Counted from the stretch's first letter, positions 44,331-55,646 are shown. The stretch: 64,000 bases of DNA from Paraphysomonas bandaiensis (GCA_965644295.1 CBFFRP010000668.1:62001-126000), one strand, 5' to 3'. Numbers and translations: made by a program. The notes: generated by a model not told the origin, from the sequence alone.

Positions 44331-47300
44331 ATGAGTTCTAAGACTAACAGTTACGATAACTCCGACTCCGACTCATCGGACAAGAGGAAGGATTCCATGC
44401 CACCCTTCGACGCCAAGAACTTCTCAAAATGGCAGAAGAAAAGTAGAGCCTGGTTCTTTCGTAAGCCTAAGATAGTATACATCCTAAGAAACGATCCGCC
44501 AGAGGAGCCTATACGCCAAGAGGAAGAAACAGAAGAGGACTACCTATACAGGAAAAACGCCTACGACGAAAATATGCAGTATTTCGAGGAGGGCAACAAT
44601 TACCTATGGTCACTTCTATCCAGCGCGGTGATTGGCCAAAACGAGGAAGCAGAGGGTATTATCGAAACAGTCCCTGAAGGAGATGGAAAAAGGGCATGGT
44701 CAGAGATCGAAAAGCATTTCAAAGACAAGACCTCAAATGATACAATAACCGACCTCATTGGCCAACTGCAATCAATCAAAATCAAGCAAGCTCAAACAAT
44801 CAATCAATTCCTGGACGAAGTCGAAAAATTGCGATTAAAGCTCGCTACACATGGCCACAAAGTCTCTGAACAAGACCTCATTTCAAGAATACGACAAGGG
44901 ATGGTTTCAAATGAGAACCAGACCTATAAGGACCTGGCAATCAACCTCCAAATGAACCCAATTGATGATTATAAAACGCTGATAAGAAGATTGAGAGCAT
45001 TCGAGCATTCCACTGTAGGCTCCCTACTATCACAAAATACGGAAACCAAACGGGATAGCGCAAACTACAGCTCAACAGGCAAACAGCCGTTTAACCCCCG
45101 TCTACCGAAGAAGCAAAAGCACAACAACGGGCAGCGAAAACAGAAGAAATTCAACAAGTCCAACAGAGCCACAAGTGCTAAGTCGCGCGAAGTTAAGTGC
45201 TTCAGATGCAATGGATCCAACCACATTGCAGCAGAGTGCAAGCACTCGTGGGAACACATACAACAGATGCAGAAGTCCACAAACAAACGAAACGACGACA
45301 AAAGAGGGAAAGGGCATCACTCCAAGAACACATCATCAAAACACCCAAGAAACAGTCATCGGGATTCGAACTTAAGACTGGAAGACTATGACGATGAGGG
45401 GCCAAACGATGACAATGACTACAGTGCATTCTCTGGGATGATCACAGACAATCACGTCCTACATACGGAACACGAGAAGCAGGAATTCGGCATTCTAGAC
45501 TCTGGCTGCACAATATCAATTACAGCAGCACGAAGCTTACTCTCCGAATTCACTTATGACCAAACCACAATTTACACCGCCAAATCAGGATCAGAAATGC
45601 AGGCATTGGGATACGGCAAGCTTGGACTGATTAGCAAGTGCAAGCTAGTTCCGGATGCCTCAAAGACTTTAATTTCTATCAGCCAGTTGACAACAGACGC
45701 CAACTGCAATATTGTATTCGGGCAAAACGAGGCACGCGTATACCACGATGGAATTTTGTTAACCACAGCCAGGAAACAAAACGGTCTATACGAGGTCAGA
45801 TTATCCGATTTAGGTTACATCCAAGACCAGTGCAACTTGGCATCTACATCCAGCGGTTCCTCGATTTCCCTGGCACATCGAAGGTTGACCCACGCATCCA
45901 TTGGCTTAATCCAAAAAGCACTAAAGTTGAATCTTGTGAAAGGAATCACTATTCCAAAATCCGACCTGAGCTCGCCACAGCTACCAGAAGGCCTTTGTGA
46001 TGGCTGCGCACAAGGCAAGGCTCACAGGAGGAAACATAGGCGCGAGACAAGACAAATGATACCGACAAAAACCAGAAGATCGCAGGAGCTTGGAGGACTT
46101 ATAGCAGTTGATTTTACTGGACCATTTTCACCTCCAGCAATAGTCACAGGAAACACCGTAGTCTTTGGAGCTACCGATGCAGCTTCAAGATACAGTTGGA
46201 CATTCTATGGAAAACACAGAACCGAGGATTTTGTCATTGAGTGCATTCAGAAAATTGTGGATTATCTGCATTCGAAAGGCAAACGGCTAATACACTATCA
46301 TGCTGATGGTGGCCGTGAGCTAGTATCACATCGTGTACTGAACTTGCTGAGAAAATTAGGATCAACCTGGACCTTCAACGCTCCATACACGCCTGAAGAC
46401 AACCCCATACAAGAACGACCATGGCGCACGACCAAGGAAAGAACGCTTGCATCCATTTGCAACTCAGGCCTACCACCCAACTTCTGGGAACAGGCCATGT
46501 CCACTGTCACGCATATGAAAAATCGCCTGCCATGCGCCACTGCAAAGGGATTCATATCACCGTATCAGTTCATCCACGACGAGGCCCCCGATTTATCTTA
46601 CGCCAGGATTTGGGGCTGCAAATGCCATACATTCATAGACAAGTCTCAGAGAAGAAACGATTGGTCTCCACATAGCCATATTGGGTACTTCATGGGATAC
46701 CGAGAAGATGGACCAGGGTACGTCATATATGTACCTTCACTCAAGGACTTTGTAATCTCAAGTCACGTCTTTTTCAATGAGTGCATCCCCGACGTCAAAG
46801 AAAACTATTACGCTGAAATCGAATCATCACTGAGAGAAGAAAATTCAGAGAATCGAACAGCCGAGAGCTTCCAATACCTCGTTGGAATGACCCACACAGA
46901 TCCACAGGATGGCCTCCAATACATCACGACAAGAATCACAGTCATCAAAGGCCACGTGGCTGCTTACAGAGGATTGGCCCCACGAGAAAATGAAGGGCGA
47001 GTCATCGAGTTAAATGACCCAATACACGCTGCGGACATCGAAAGATACACCGCCGAGCACTTCAGTTATCAGAACGCGGTATCACCCCCGCAAGAGGAAC
47101 TAGGATGCCCCGTGGAAGGAACAGCTCCAGGGAGGAGCAGTTCAACCGATAGCCGTCATGACGCCACACGGGGCGGGAGTCACAGCCATTTGAGAGGACC
47201 CTACTCAAATGAAAAGGAGGCAAGGCCTCGCCGCACAGCAGAAGCTCAGCGGAATACAGTGCCGAAGGAGGCACGGGGTGACAACAAGTGCGATCACCCT

Positions 47301-49271
47301 GCTCGTAAGGTCAAACGAGCTATCAAGACTGTGAATTCCCAGGGTGACAGGAGCCGGCAAAGCCCGGATGTCACAATTACGGGTGTAAGGACACCCCACC
47401 GTCACAAGGTGAGCCGTTGCGTAAAGAAAAGTCTCCACAGCAAGAGGCAGACCAGAAAAAGGGTAATCATGAATGTACACAAATTCGGTGATAATATATA
47501 CCACTGTGATGTTGATAAAAGATATTTGTACAACCACAAAACACCTGATAAACATGATAGTTACAGAACATTATACATGAATGATGTTGACATCATTATG
47601 CATGCAAATGACACATGTAGCAATGATGTACCTAACACACCTAACAATGTTGGCGAGGCACTATCAGGCAGGTACAAGGAACAATGGCTGAAAGCCATCA
47701 ACAAAGAAATCAAGTCTTTAGAGAGCAAAGGCTGTTGGAGGATAACGACACCACCAGCAAATTCCAACATCATAAGGGGAAAATTCGTGTTTAGGGTAAA
47801 GGTCAAGCGAGATGAGGTTACCTTCAAGGCGAGGTTAGTGGCTCAAGGTTTCTCCCAGGTCGAGGGTAAAGACTACAACGAAACCTACAGCCCAGTCGCA
47901 AAGGCCACATCAATGAGAACAGTCATAGCACTAGCAACTATACTTGGGTTGGAGCTTCACCAGGTAGATTTCTCCACTGCTTACATCAATGCAGACCTCC
48001 AAGAGGAAATTTACATGTATCCACCCGCTGGTCTCAATGTTCCAAACGGTAAAGTCCTCAGACTTCTAAAGAGTATATACGGACTCAAACAGTCCGGGTT
48101 AAATTGGTATAAATGTTGTACTAATTATTTGTTAGACTGTGGTTTTACCAGATTAGTGTCCGACCCGTGCATATTCACGAAATCAATCAATGGTCGACCC
48201 ATAATTCTGGCAGTTTACGTCGATGACATCATTATCGCCGGTAAAAGTAGGACTGACATCATCCAAATCAAGAATTCGTTAGCTGAAAAATTCGACATTC
48301 ATGATCTCGGCCTCCTAGATTACTATCTCGGCATATTCGTCAAACAGGATATACAGAATCGAACTACGACACTAAATCAATCTCAATACATACGGAACCT
48401 ACTCCACAGATTCAACATGGAAGATTGCAAGCCACGAAGTCACCCCATGACAACAAATTTTCATATAGACATTCTCGAAAAGAAACAACTATCTCAAGAA
48501 AATCAAGAATTTGTCCAAAATTTTCCTTACAAGGAGCTCATAGGTTCACTTATGTATATTGCTGTGTGCACTAGACCTGATATTGCATATGCTGTAAACA
48601 CCCTTGCTCGTTTCAGTACTAATCCAAATCTAACTACATGCAAAGCCGCATTAAACATACTTAGGTACCTCAAAGGCACTATCGATCAAGGTCTACAGTA
48701 CTCCGGGAAGTCTGTTACTTTAACTGGATTCGCTGACAGTGATTGGGCACGCTGTAACTTAACTCGCAGGTCGACCACAGCGTTTTGCTTCTTTATTGGA
48801 AATTGTCTCATTTCCTGGCAATCACGACTCCAGACCACTGTAGCTCTATCCTCTACAGAAGCGGAGTACATGGCACTATCAACAGCATGTCAAGAAGCTA
48901 TTTGGCTACGGTCACTACTCTCGGAATTGGGCTTCCACATGCCATACTCAACAACCATATGGTGTGACAACAAAGGTGCAATTCAACTATGCCTAAACCC
49001 CGTACACCACCGACGAACAAAACATATTGCCATCAGATATCACTTCATAAGAGAACAAGTCGCATCGCACTCTATTATTGTTGATTACATGCCTACAAAC
49101 GAGATGCTGGCCGACATTCTAACTAAACCCCTCACATCAAACACGTTCCACAGATTGCGGGATTCACTAATGGGGGGGGGAGGTATCAACATACCTGCTA
49201 GCAATAAAAGAACAAAAGTACCTATCCCACCGGCAGAGAACTCAACCAAGAGACCACGATGGATGACTTAG
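44331..49271 (+). CDS. copia B Gag-Pol polyprotein
   Basis: 1646 aa without interruption. The Gag N-terminal region includes KNFSKWQKKSRAWF; the CCHC knuckle CFRCNGSNHIAAEC is at about 288, protease LDSGCT at about 389, and the integrase zinc finger (HRRLTHASIGLI...CDGCAQGKAHR) at about 517-563. The core catalytic residues lie in VDFTGPF, HADGGREL and PIQERPW (about 592-696). RT shows QVDFSTAYINADL and YVDDIIIAG (about 1297). RNase H shows FADSDWA, SSTEAEYMAL and CDNKGAI, and the end has MLADILTKPL. A basic, Ser-rich linker (about 900-1060) separates INT and RT. The frame and identical LTRs suggest current or very recent activity. Confidence 0.95.
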   Translation: MSSKTNSYDNSDSDSSDKRKDSMPPFDAKNFSKWQKKSRAWFFRKPKIVYILRNDPPEEPIRQEEETEEDYLYRKNAYDENMQYFEEGNNYLWSLLSSAVIGQNEEAEGIIETVPEGDGKRAWSEIEKHFKDKTSNDTITDLIGQLQSIKIKQAQTINQFLDEVEKLRLKLATHGHKVSEQDLISRIRQGMVSNENQTYKDLAINLQMNPIDDYKTLIRRLRAFEHSTVGSLLSQNTETKRDSANYSSTGKQPFNPRLPKKQKHNNGQRKQKKFNKSNRATSAKSREVKCFRCNGSNHIAAECKHSWEHIQQMQKSTNKRNDDKRGKGHHSKNTSSKHPRNSHRDSNLRLEDYDDEGPNDDNDYSAFSGMITDNHVLHTEHEKQEFGILDSGCTISITAARSLLSEFTYDQTTIYTAKSGSEMQALGYGKLGLISKCKLVPDASKTLISISQLTTDANCNIVFGQNEARVYHDGILLTTARKQNGLYEVRLSDLGYIQDQCNLASTSSGSSISLAHRRLTHASIGLIQKALKLNLVKGITIPKSDLSSPQLPEGLCDGCAQGKAHRRKHRRETRQMIPTKTRRSQELGGLIAVDFTGPFSPPAIVTGNTVVFGATDAASRYSWTFYGKHRTEDFVIECIQKIVDYLHSKGKRLIHYHADGGRELVSHRVLNLLRKLGSTWTFNAPYTPEDNPIQERPWRTTKERTLASICNSGLPPNFWEQAMSTVTHMKNRLPCATAKGFISPYQFIHDEAPDLSYARIWGCKCHTFIDKSQRRNDWSPHSHIGYFMGYREDGPGYVIYVPSLKDFVISSHVFFNECIPDVKENYYAEIESSLREENSENRTAESFQYLVGMTHTDPQDGLQYITTRITVIKGHVAAYRGLAPRENEGRVIELNDPIHAADIERYTAEHFSYQNAVSPPQEELGCPVEGTAPGRSSSTDSRHDATRGGSHSHLRGPYSNEKEARPRRTAEAQRNTVPKEARGDNKCDHPARKVKRAIKTVNSQGDRSRQSPDVTITGVRTPHRHKVSRCVKKSLHSKRQTRKRVIMNVHKFGDNIYHCDVDKRYLYNHKTPDKHDSYRTLYMNDVDIIMHANDTCSNDVPNTPNNVGEALSGRYKEQWLKAINKEIKSLESKGCWRITTPPANSNIIRGKFVFRVKVKRDEVTFKARLVAQGFSQVEGKDYNETYSPVAKATSMRTVIALATILGLELHQVDFSTAYINADLQEEIYMYPPAGLNVPNGKVLRLLKSIYGLKQSGLNWYKCCTNYLLDCGFTRLVSDPCIFTKSINGRPIILAVYVDDIIIAGKSRTDIIQIKNSLAEKFDIHDLGLLDYYLGIFVKQDIQNRTTTLNQSQYIRNLLHRFNMEDCKPRSHPMTTNFHIDILEKKQLSQENQEFVQNFPYKELIGSLMYIAVCTRPDIAYAVNTLARFSTNPNLTTCKAALNILRYLKGTIDQGLQYSGKSVTLTGFADSDWARCNLTRRSTTAFCFFIGNCLISWQSRLQTTVALSSTEAEYMALSTACQEAIWLRSLLSELGFHMPYSTTIWCDNKGAIQLCLNPVHHRRTKHIAIRYHFIREQVASHSIIVDYMPTNEMLADILTKPLTSNTFHRLRDSLMGGGGINIPASNKRTKVPIPPAENSTKRPRWMT

Positions 49272-49446
49272 AGATCTACGGAGTTTCCCACGAGTATGCT
49301 GTATGTTGACATCAGTGTAATCCACAATCTGTGATTGCACTCGTGGGTTTTACCCTCAGTAGAACTATCTCCAAATATATACACCTATATCCGTATATCT
49401 ATGTATACGTCATATGATTATTTCATTGAGGGGGAGTATTAGGAGT

Positions 49447-49694
49447 CATTGATTCACGTATATCTCTTAACGCGTGAATACAACACACATATACAATGAA
49501 ATACCAAATAGACTGAATAATTACCAAACTATACATGATACGCGACTGTACAAGATACGCACATGTATGTGGTGCTAACGCTCTGCTCAAACATGTCTTG
49601 CTATTATACTATTAGGCCTTATCGTTCAATCTTTATCTCTAATAATTTCAAGTATATTCTTACTAAATATTAAGACTAACCTTAAATCTTATTT
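49447..49694 (+). repeat. 3' LTR of copia B
   Basis: Matches 44074-44321 base for base where I compared. The ends do not show clear TG...CA, so the exact limits are uncertain by several bases. Confidence 0.8.
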
Positions 49695-49698
49695 TTTT

Positions 49699-50213
49699 AG
49701 GCACATACTTGTGATTCTGTTCACGCTTTACAAAGTCTCAATTATTATTCGTCGCTTTATAAAATTCGCCGGTATACATCTCATATTTCTGGATACTGTG
49801 CATACCAGACAATGTTCCGTTTCTATCCTAGAACTGTTCAATACTCTGATAAGGAATACCACAAAAAAATTCAAATACATAATATTCGTAACATCAATAT
49901 ACACTCGTTATAGAGCCATTTAAGAACTCCTCCTAGACAATAGCATCAAGCAACCATTCAAAAATCCCGAAGTCAGTCATTGTTTGTGGCGCTTCTGAGT
50001 ATGAACTGGCGCATCTTCTATACTGCACTGTCTCAAAAGTTTGAATCATTTTACGTGCCATGAGAAGTACATGAGATGGGTATATCAAAAAATGGCATAT
50101 TCCACTGTAGTCACACTGATAACTTCCTTTACTTCCCTGTATACATACATCACAGCATCGTAAACAACAACAGCAAGAAGATAAAACACATCGCACTGAT
50201 ACCTGATGGCATA
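49699..50213. repeat. 515-bp host segment, copy 2
   Basis: Same sequence as 38951-39465, here continuing without a break into 50214 onward, so this copy is taken as the original context of the right-hand side. Confidence 0.92.
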
Positions 50214-50301
50214 AGCACACAATGCAGCAGCAATCTACGTGGCCTGTTTGGCTCCAATGTGACCAGTATGTGTGTTCGATGACACAATTTCCTCCACTCT
50301 C
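49933..50301 (-). CDS. possible 3' exons of a small unidentified host gene
   Basis: Minus-strand model: exon 50301-50203 (33 codons) and exon 50136-49933 (68 codons with stop), joined in frame across a 66-nt intron with good sites (cag/gtatcag and tatacag). The translated part has several Cys/His and ends FGIFEWLLDAIV. Upstream exons toward 50630 are not resolved. The plus strand of the same DNA is also open over 50076-50261 and 50324-50584, so strand and reality are uncertain. Copia A interrupts the first of these exons in the other copy of the segment. Confidence 0.3.
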   Translation of the reverse strand, partial: ESGGNCVIEHTYWSHWSQTGHVDCCCIVCLCHQVSVRCVLSSCCCCLRCCDVCIQGSKGSYQCDYSGICHFLIYPSHVLLMARKMIQTFETVQYRRCASSYSEAPQTMTDFGIFEWLLDAIV

Positions 50302-50584
50302 CTGTTATGAAGGCCCATAGTATGGATTCTATGCTGACGACAGGAATAGCTGGCCTGCCTTTAACAACAGCACCATCATGCACAACATGTCCCACTTTTT
50401 GGTGAAAAGTTGCCGAAATCGAGGTTTACACATTCAAATATCGGAAAACAGGAGTATAAAAACAGCAGTACCTGTACACATCGTGAATAAGTACAAGTAT
50501 GGCAGTACAGTTACTCTGGAGGCCTATCACACACAGCACTGCAGGACGCACGTGCGGCTGATTGTTATCAGCTCAGCCTCATGA

Positions 50585-50727
50585 TTGTGTGCGCCAGTCT
50601 TGTTGGAACACTGCGTGTGTGATATCATCGTGTAGCTACCTCACTACAGTACCGGTGGAGCAGTAGCAGTAGCAGTAGCAGTACACCGTATACGCATATA
50701 TATATACACTGACTACATTATAGTAAC
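50585..50727 (+). promoter_or_regulatory. ASNSD1 upstream region
   Basis: Contains a (gtagca)n run (50660-50682), GTATAC at 50688 and a catatatatatacac TATA-like run at 50695-50709, about 20 bp before the ATG. Confidence 0.45.
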
Positions 50728-52896
50728 ATGTGCGGAATAGCGGCTCTGCTGTCGCACATATGCCGCGACAGTGATGCGCTGGATGGGCTGTGGTCCTGTG
50801 TCCTTGAAGACATCGCCCGCAGAGGTCCTCACTGGTCAGGGGTGTGTGAGTCGAGTGGGATCATTCTCGCAGGCAGTGTACTGCATATACAGGGAGACCA
50901 CATCACCGCACAGCCCTGTGTGGACGTTGACAACAACATATTGCTTTGGAATGGTGAAGTGTTCGGTGGTATAGAGGGGATGGATGGTGGTGATGGTGAT
51001 GATGATGGTACAAGTGACACTCGTATAGTATCTGACCGGTTAAGAGAGTGTGTGTCTAAAGCCGGCGCTCAAGCGAGCTGCAGTGATATTGCTAGTGCTG
51101 TTGCCCACACGATTTGTACTGTAGAGGGACCGTATGCGTTCATATATTTTCATGCGGCATCAGAAACAGTTGTCTATGGTAGAGATCCCTTTGGTCGACG
51201 AAGCCTTCTTGCACTGAGTGAGTGCAGTTTCACGAATGATGATACCCGAAATCGACATATATTGCTGTCATCAGTGTGTTGCAATAGTAGCCCCCTTCCT
51301 GAGTGCCTTAAGTGGGAAGAACTAACCGTGGGTGGAGTTTATGCTCAAAGAAATGGGGAAACGTTACAAGTACCGTGGCCAGAGAATAGACTGCGCTTAG
51401 GGGTTATTCCTCCCGCCTCCACGCCCAGTGACCACAATGTCGTCGGAGCAGCGAAATATGCTCAAGGTTTTCTGGATGCGCTGATGTTTGGCATGTCGAG
51501 GCGGATACGTCGTGTGCATGACCTTGATTCATCAGATATCCCGACGGCTGGTGAAGAATCTACTTGTGCTGTAGGCGTGCTTTTCTCTGGTGGAGTGGAC
51601 TCAGTATTACTTGCTGCAGCACTTCACTTATCTCTGCCATCCCACCTTGGTACATGCGTTATCGATCTAATCAATGTCACCTTTGACATTGAAGGTCAAA
51701 CCACATTATCACCCGATAGACTTTCTGCCATAGCGTCATTAGGAGAACTACAGATGGTCTTTCCAGAGCGGAACTGGCGATTAGTGCATGTGGACATAGA
51801 CACACAGGAGAGATGTCGTCACGAAACTCACATAATGGGTCTGATTCACCCTCTCTGTACTCACATGGACCTAAATATTGGGACCGCCTTCTGGTTTGCG
51901 GCTCGTGGGGAAGGATATCTGCGGAGTTATTCTGCGGAGGATTTGACTAATGCATATAGTATTGAAGAAAAAGGAAGGCCACTTGTTCGCCGTGGAGCAG
52001 AGGGGGCGCGACTTGGGGCCGGGAAGAAATCAACTGATTGTCGCGATACGCACACCTCTAATGCTGGACGTGAAGTATGTAGCGCTCCAGGCTGCGGTCG
52101 GGTAGGCAAGACAGGGTGTCCCTATCTCCTTTGCAGACGGTGCTGCCTACGTAAGCGTGAGGAGAGGAGTGGGGATGCTAGTGGAGAGGGGAGTGGTTGC
52201 CCTGCACATAGAAGTCGGGGAGAGCAAAATAAAAAAAATACCCCCGCGCTTAGCAAGTACGAGAAGGTGGTGGAAGAACTTCCGGGTTGTGTTCGTGGGT
52301 CAGGTATTCAAGAAGGTGATACGCCATACCGGTCCGAATGCAGAGTACTCCTTGTGGGAATCGGTGCTGATGAACAGTTGGGTGGATATGGGAGACATCG
52401 TACCGTATTCCAGCGCGGCGGCGAAGACAGTCTGCGCAGAGAAATACAGAGTGATACCGCCAGACTCTGGACGCGAAACCTTGGAAGGTACGACCCTTTA
52501 ACGATGGAAAAGGTATTTTCTCATACTTGATATGAGCAGAGATGACAGATGCGTATCGGATCATGGGAGGGAGTGTTGGTTTCCTTTCATCGACGAACAC
52601 GTTGTCTCCTTCCTTGAGAAAACACCTCTTGATATGGTGAGATGCTTGTATTTTTTAGCTTCGTATTAATACTTCGTACACATCAGCGGTGTGATTTCTC
52701 TTTACCAATGGGCGTGGGTGACAAGAAGATATTGCGGGATGCAGCTCTCATTCTGGGCCTTTCCAATACTGCTGAGTTAGTTAAACGAGCTATCCAATTT
52801 GGAACTCGAATTGCGAAGCACACAAATGTACAGTTTCATGGAAGTAATCGAAAGGGTAAAGGTACCACTAAAATCACAGCTGTAGAAGATACTTAA
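50728..52896 (+). CDS. ASNSD1: asparagine synthetase domain-containing protein 1
   Basis: Exons 50728-52487, 52540-52636 and 52687-52896 give 688 aa (human 643). The N-terminal class II glutamine amidotransferase domain has the catalytic Cys2 (MCGIAALL) and GPYAFIYF..YGRDPFGRRSL at about 135-160. The C-terminal asparagine synthetase-like domain has the ATP-binding PP-loop FSGGVDSVLLAAAL at about 287, GIGADEQLGGYGRH at about 545, and DDRCVSDHGRE..FPFIDE and QFGTRIAK near the end. Residues about 450-490 carry an extra Cys-rich cluster (CSAPGCGRVGKTGCPYLLCRRCC, later CPAH) that could bind zinc. The substrate of ASNSD1 proteins is not established. Start is fixed by the required Met-Cys. Confidence 0.94.
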
Positions 52897-53084
52897 AATT
52901 TGGTGTATACTGCTACAAGTACTTATATCCATGAATGGATATTGCTAATTAATGTGACAATAAAAAGTGATTATACTTTCCTTTGTGGACTATTACTTTT
53001 GATTCATAGGGAGAGCCACCTTCAATTCATATTATCTGTTACGAGGTTACGAGTTACGAGTACGATTACGTAACTAAAAAACTA
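52897..53084. other. ASNSD1 3' flank
   Basis: Short AT-rich spacer with an aataaa-like caataaaaag at 52959. Confidence 0.4.
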
Positions 53085-53330
53085 GTGCTTATCCTTCTAT
53101 TTAGCGCTACGAATGTAGCTTGTGCATCACCGCAAGCACCAAGGTGCAACCATTTTCGCTCAATCACTCAAAATAAACGCAGTGAGCAAGCATATTATAG
53201 TATTATGCATCAGGGTCTGGTAACCACTAATGGCTATGTATTATACGCCTTATTATTAGCAATAGGCGTTAAAAATCTGCACCAGCTTAGTAGCTAGATG
53301 GACAAACTAGTCAAGCTGGCTCATTAATAG
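53085..53330 (-). mobile_element. rearranged fragments of the shared 3'-end repeat
   Basis: 53085-53155 holds the inverse of the ttgcaccttggtgcttgcgg block, and 53245-53310 holds the inverse of the terminal cgcctattgctaataa block. In intact copies on this strand the second would come first, so the two pieces are either separate insertions or a shuffled copy. Confidence 0.6.
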
Positions 53331-55184
53331 TAGTTGAGCTCCCAGAATTATATTTGCATCAATGAAAAATTTCCCGGAAATTATAATGGTTCATTATGAT
53401 TCATTTGAACGTGACTTTACTACGATATTATACAATACACAATATTAGGGAAAGTAGGGAAAGCACAATGATGACTCGTACACTTTCAAGCGCAAATTAT
53501 TAAAAACGCTCTTAGAGTTGTATTCTACGCTCCTGATGTAGAAGATCAAAATGATGTCAGCTCTATCTTCATGATTCCGGTTTCGGTAACATTGTGCTTA
53601 TCAGAACAGTGTACGTGTACGTCATCATGTTGTCGTACACACGGCAATTGAGTCAGTTCAACTTGCAAGAAGGGGTTTACCTAAATAAATAAATGTCATA
53701 TTTATATATATACTATGTACAATAGTCAATGCATGCGAGTTTTACTCTTTGATAGCAAGAATACAGTTGTGAGATTAACAGTAACACTTACTTATGAACT
53801 TGTTATGAATATAGTAATTTCAATAAAACGGAACTACATTAGCCGCCAGTATATATAGTTACCTCTCATCTGTCATTTTTATTCCAGAGGCACTATATAT
53901 ACCTCGCAGTTGCTATTCGTCAGCAGTTGTTGTAGCCATTGTTGAAATTCGGGAATTTAATGTTTGAGTTAGTCTATAGTGCACCTGCCATTCCCTTATG
54001 TAGATACTATTGATACAAAACAATACTTTGTTTCCCTCATATTAATCAGGGAATATGTAGTTCCTATATCCTCAGACATCAAGCTACAAATAGCAATATA
54101 TTATCGATATTAGGTTTTAAAAATCATGAGTATAAGCTACAATTAATCCTCTATAGAGGGATAGGGAATATATACCTACCTACTACCTACACGTAGCTTT
54201 TACCCTCGTTTTAACAAAAGGCCACCATATCTTGCCAATGAATCAAGTACATCATCACTGCACAATCTGGATCTTCTTACCAGGTTTGCGTAACAATTCA
54301 TTGGTTTTCAATTTATTGGAAATAATTTCCAATTGATTGGATTGCCAATATTAAATTAATTTGTTTTAAAAGTGATAATTGCAACTATTATTATTGATAA
54401 ATGGTGCCAATTAATTGGCTGGCTAAATTATATATAGCATCTTACGATATCTAGCTACTGATCTTAGGTAGAAACCCATTATATATATGTTAGCATAGTA
54501 GTATAGATGTATGTGCACAGTCACGTTATCATTATATTATCAATCGTAATTAGGGTTAGTATACACTTTAACCTCAGCATGCAAGAGTAATATATCATGT
54601 CAAAGATCGTCGGCAAAAAACATGAGCACCTCCATAACGATTGTCTAGATACATAGCATATGATAGCATATGCAACTGCTTCGAAATATTCAAGTATAGT
54701 AGTGTAAATACCGTTATAAGTGTATCCGTTGGGTACCACTATGGGAGGACGAGAAGTATGTGTGTGTGCAAGAATACCTTAATACAGAGGATCCGTAGTG
54801 TATGTGTACAACAATAATGGACTAGAAGCATTATTGTTATACTTATCATTCTTATTATTTATTTACTAGGATGGTATCGAATGAACAGATTTGGTGATTT
54901 ATTCGTCAGTACCCGGGTGGAATCATGTTGTTTAGCAGAGATAAGATTGTTATGACTAGATTTTCGCAAGCGAAAGACACCTCTAGACACCTTAAAATGT
55001 TGAATTTTCTTTGGGATGAGATTATAGTTCAGAAAGTTATTCTAAAATCTATCAATAGAATTAAAGGCAATTACTGCCAATTAATTGCATTGCCAATAAT
55101 AGGATGCTTGATTAATAATTGCAATTAATAGTTGGACACCTGTCACCAATTAATTGTTACATTGTTAGGCAAGCCTGCTCCTTA
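53331..55184. other. AT-rich spacer with scattered caattaattg repeats
   Basis: 54290-54420 and 55045-55160 contain clusters of caattaattg, ccaattgattgg and ttgcaattaat, like the ends of the 29742-30363 element, but without recoverable termini or TSDs. A gagggatagggaa at 54158 resembles the first hAT family's terminus. Otherwise no gene or RNA is seen. Confidence 0.45.
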
Positions 55185-55646
55185 CTAACATATATAGCCT
55201 CCTAATAACCCTTTGTGTAATGTTAAATTACAAATGGCAGAACTAAACGCGGTTACAGCGAGGATGAAATGAAATAATAGTGTGTAGATTGTAGTTAGGG
55301 TGGAATCTTTATACTGGGCATTGAGTGTAGCCAAGATATAGTCTGTGGCTAACTTTACTTTCTTCAGGCGATGAGCAGGGGTCTCAAGGGTTACAGGAAT
55401 ATGTAGCTTTTCCTCCAGAATTTTAAATATGTGTGATGGAATTATACTGGACAGCTGGACAGACGACACTAAAGAGTAAATAGCATGGCCAGCACGGTAC
55501 TTGCAAGGAAATATATATCTTGGTGTCGTACAACGAAGTAAAATTAAAACATCTCTAAAATTGATATGACCGGAGTTGAATGAACCACATAAGAACGATT
55601 GTAAGTCATTAATCACGAAAAAACATTTAAAACTAATTTGGGTCAC
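55185..55646 (-). CDS. uncharacterised open frame, possible membrane protein
   Basis: 153 codons on the minus strand, starting about 80 bp after the REXO4 stop. A hydrophobic segment near the C-terminus (TIYTLLFHFILAVTAFSSAIC) follows an amphipathic region (ILEEKLHIP...KVKLATDYILATLNAQ). No domain is recognised. It may be the last exon of a gene, transposon debris or chance; the lack of a clear promoter motif upstream argues against a complete gene. Confidence 0.3.
   Translation of the reverse strand: MTQISFKCFFVINDLQSFLCGSFNSGHINFRDVLILLRCTTPRYIFPCKYRAGHAIYSLVSSVQLSSIIPSHIFKILEEKLHIPVTLETPAHRLKKVKLATDYILATLNAQYKDSTLTTIYTLLFHFILAVTAFSSAICNLTLHKGLLGGYIC

Larger units (their letters stand above)
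44074..49694 (+). mobile_element. Ty1/copia element (B), intact coding frame
   Basis: LTRs at 44074-44321 and about 49447-49694, identical over the shared length. The polypurine tract (ttgagggggagtattagg) precedes the 3' LTR and a plausible primer-binding site (ttggcagcgg, about 44321) follows the 5' LTR, overlapping the Gag start. There is no TSD: the left end abuts copia A in the middle of its integrase, and the right end abuts the 515-bp host segment. The left LTR may lack its first bases, because the sequence after the polypurine tract (aggagt) is not matched at 44074. Confidence 0.9.

Noticed and set aside
45175-45375. Alternative-frame open frames inside the copia B polyprotein
   Set aside because: They are shadows of the intact 1646-codon frame with no domain content.
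49699-50584. A plus-strand gene with an in-frame TGA, possibly selenocysteine, in the 515-bp segment and its right flank
   Set aside because: Frames at 50076-50261 and 50324-50584 are open and protein-like, but a TGA-containing single exon is not needed, no SECIS-like structure was identified, and the minus strand is also open. The evidence does not decide.
50600-50727. A short upstream ORF encoding a prefoldin-like peptide, as described for human ASNSD1
   Set aside because: The upstream 130 bases are repeat- and TATA-rich and contain no suitable frame.
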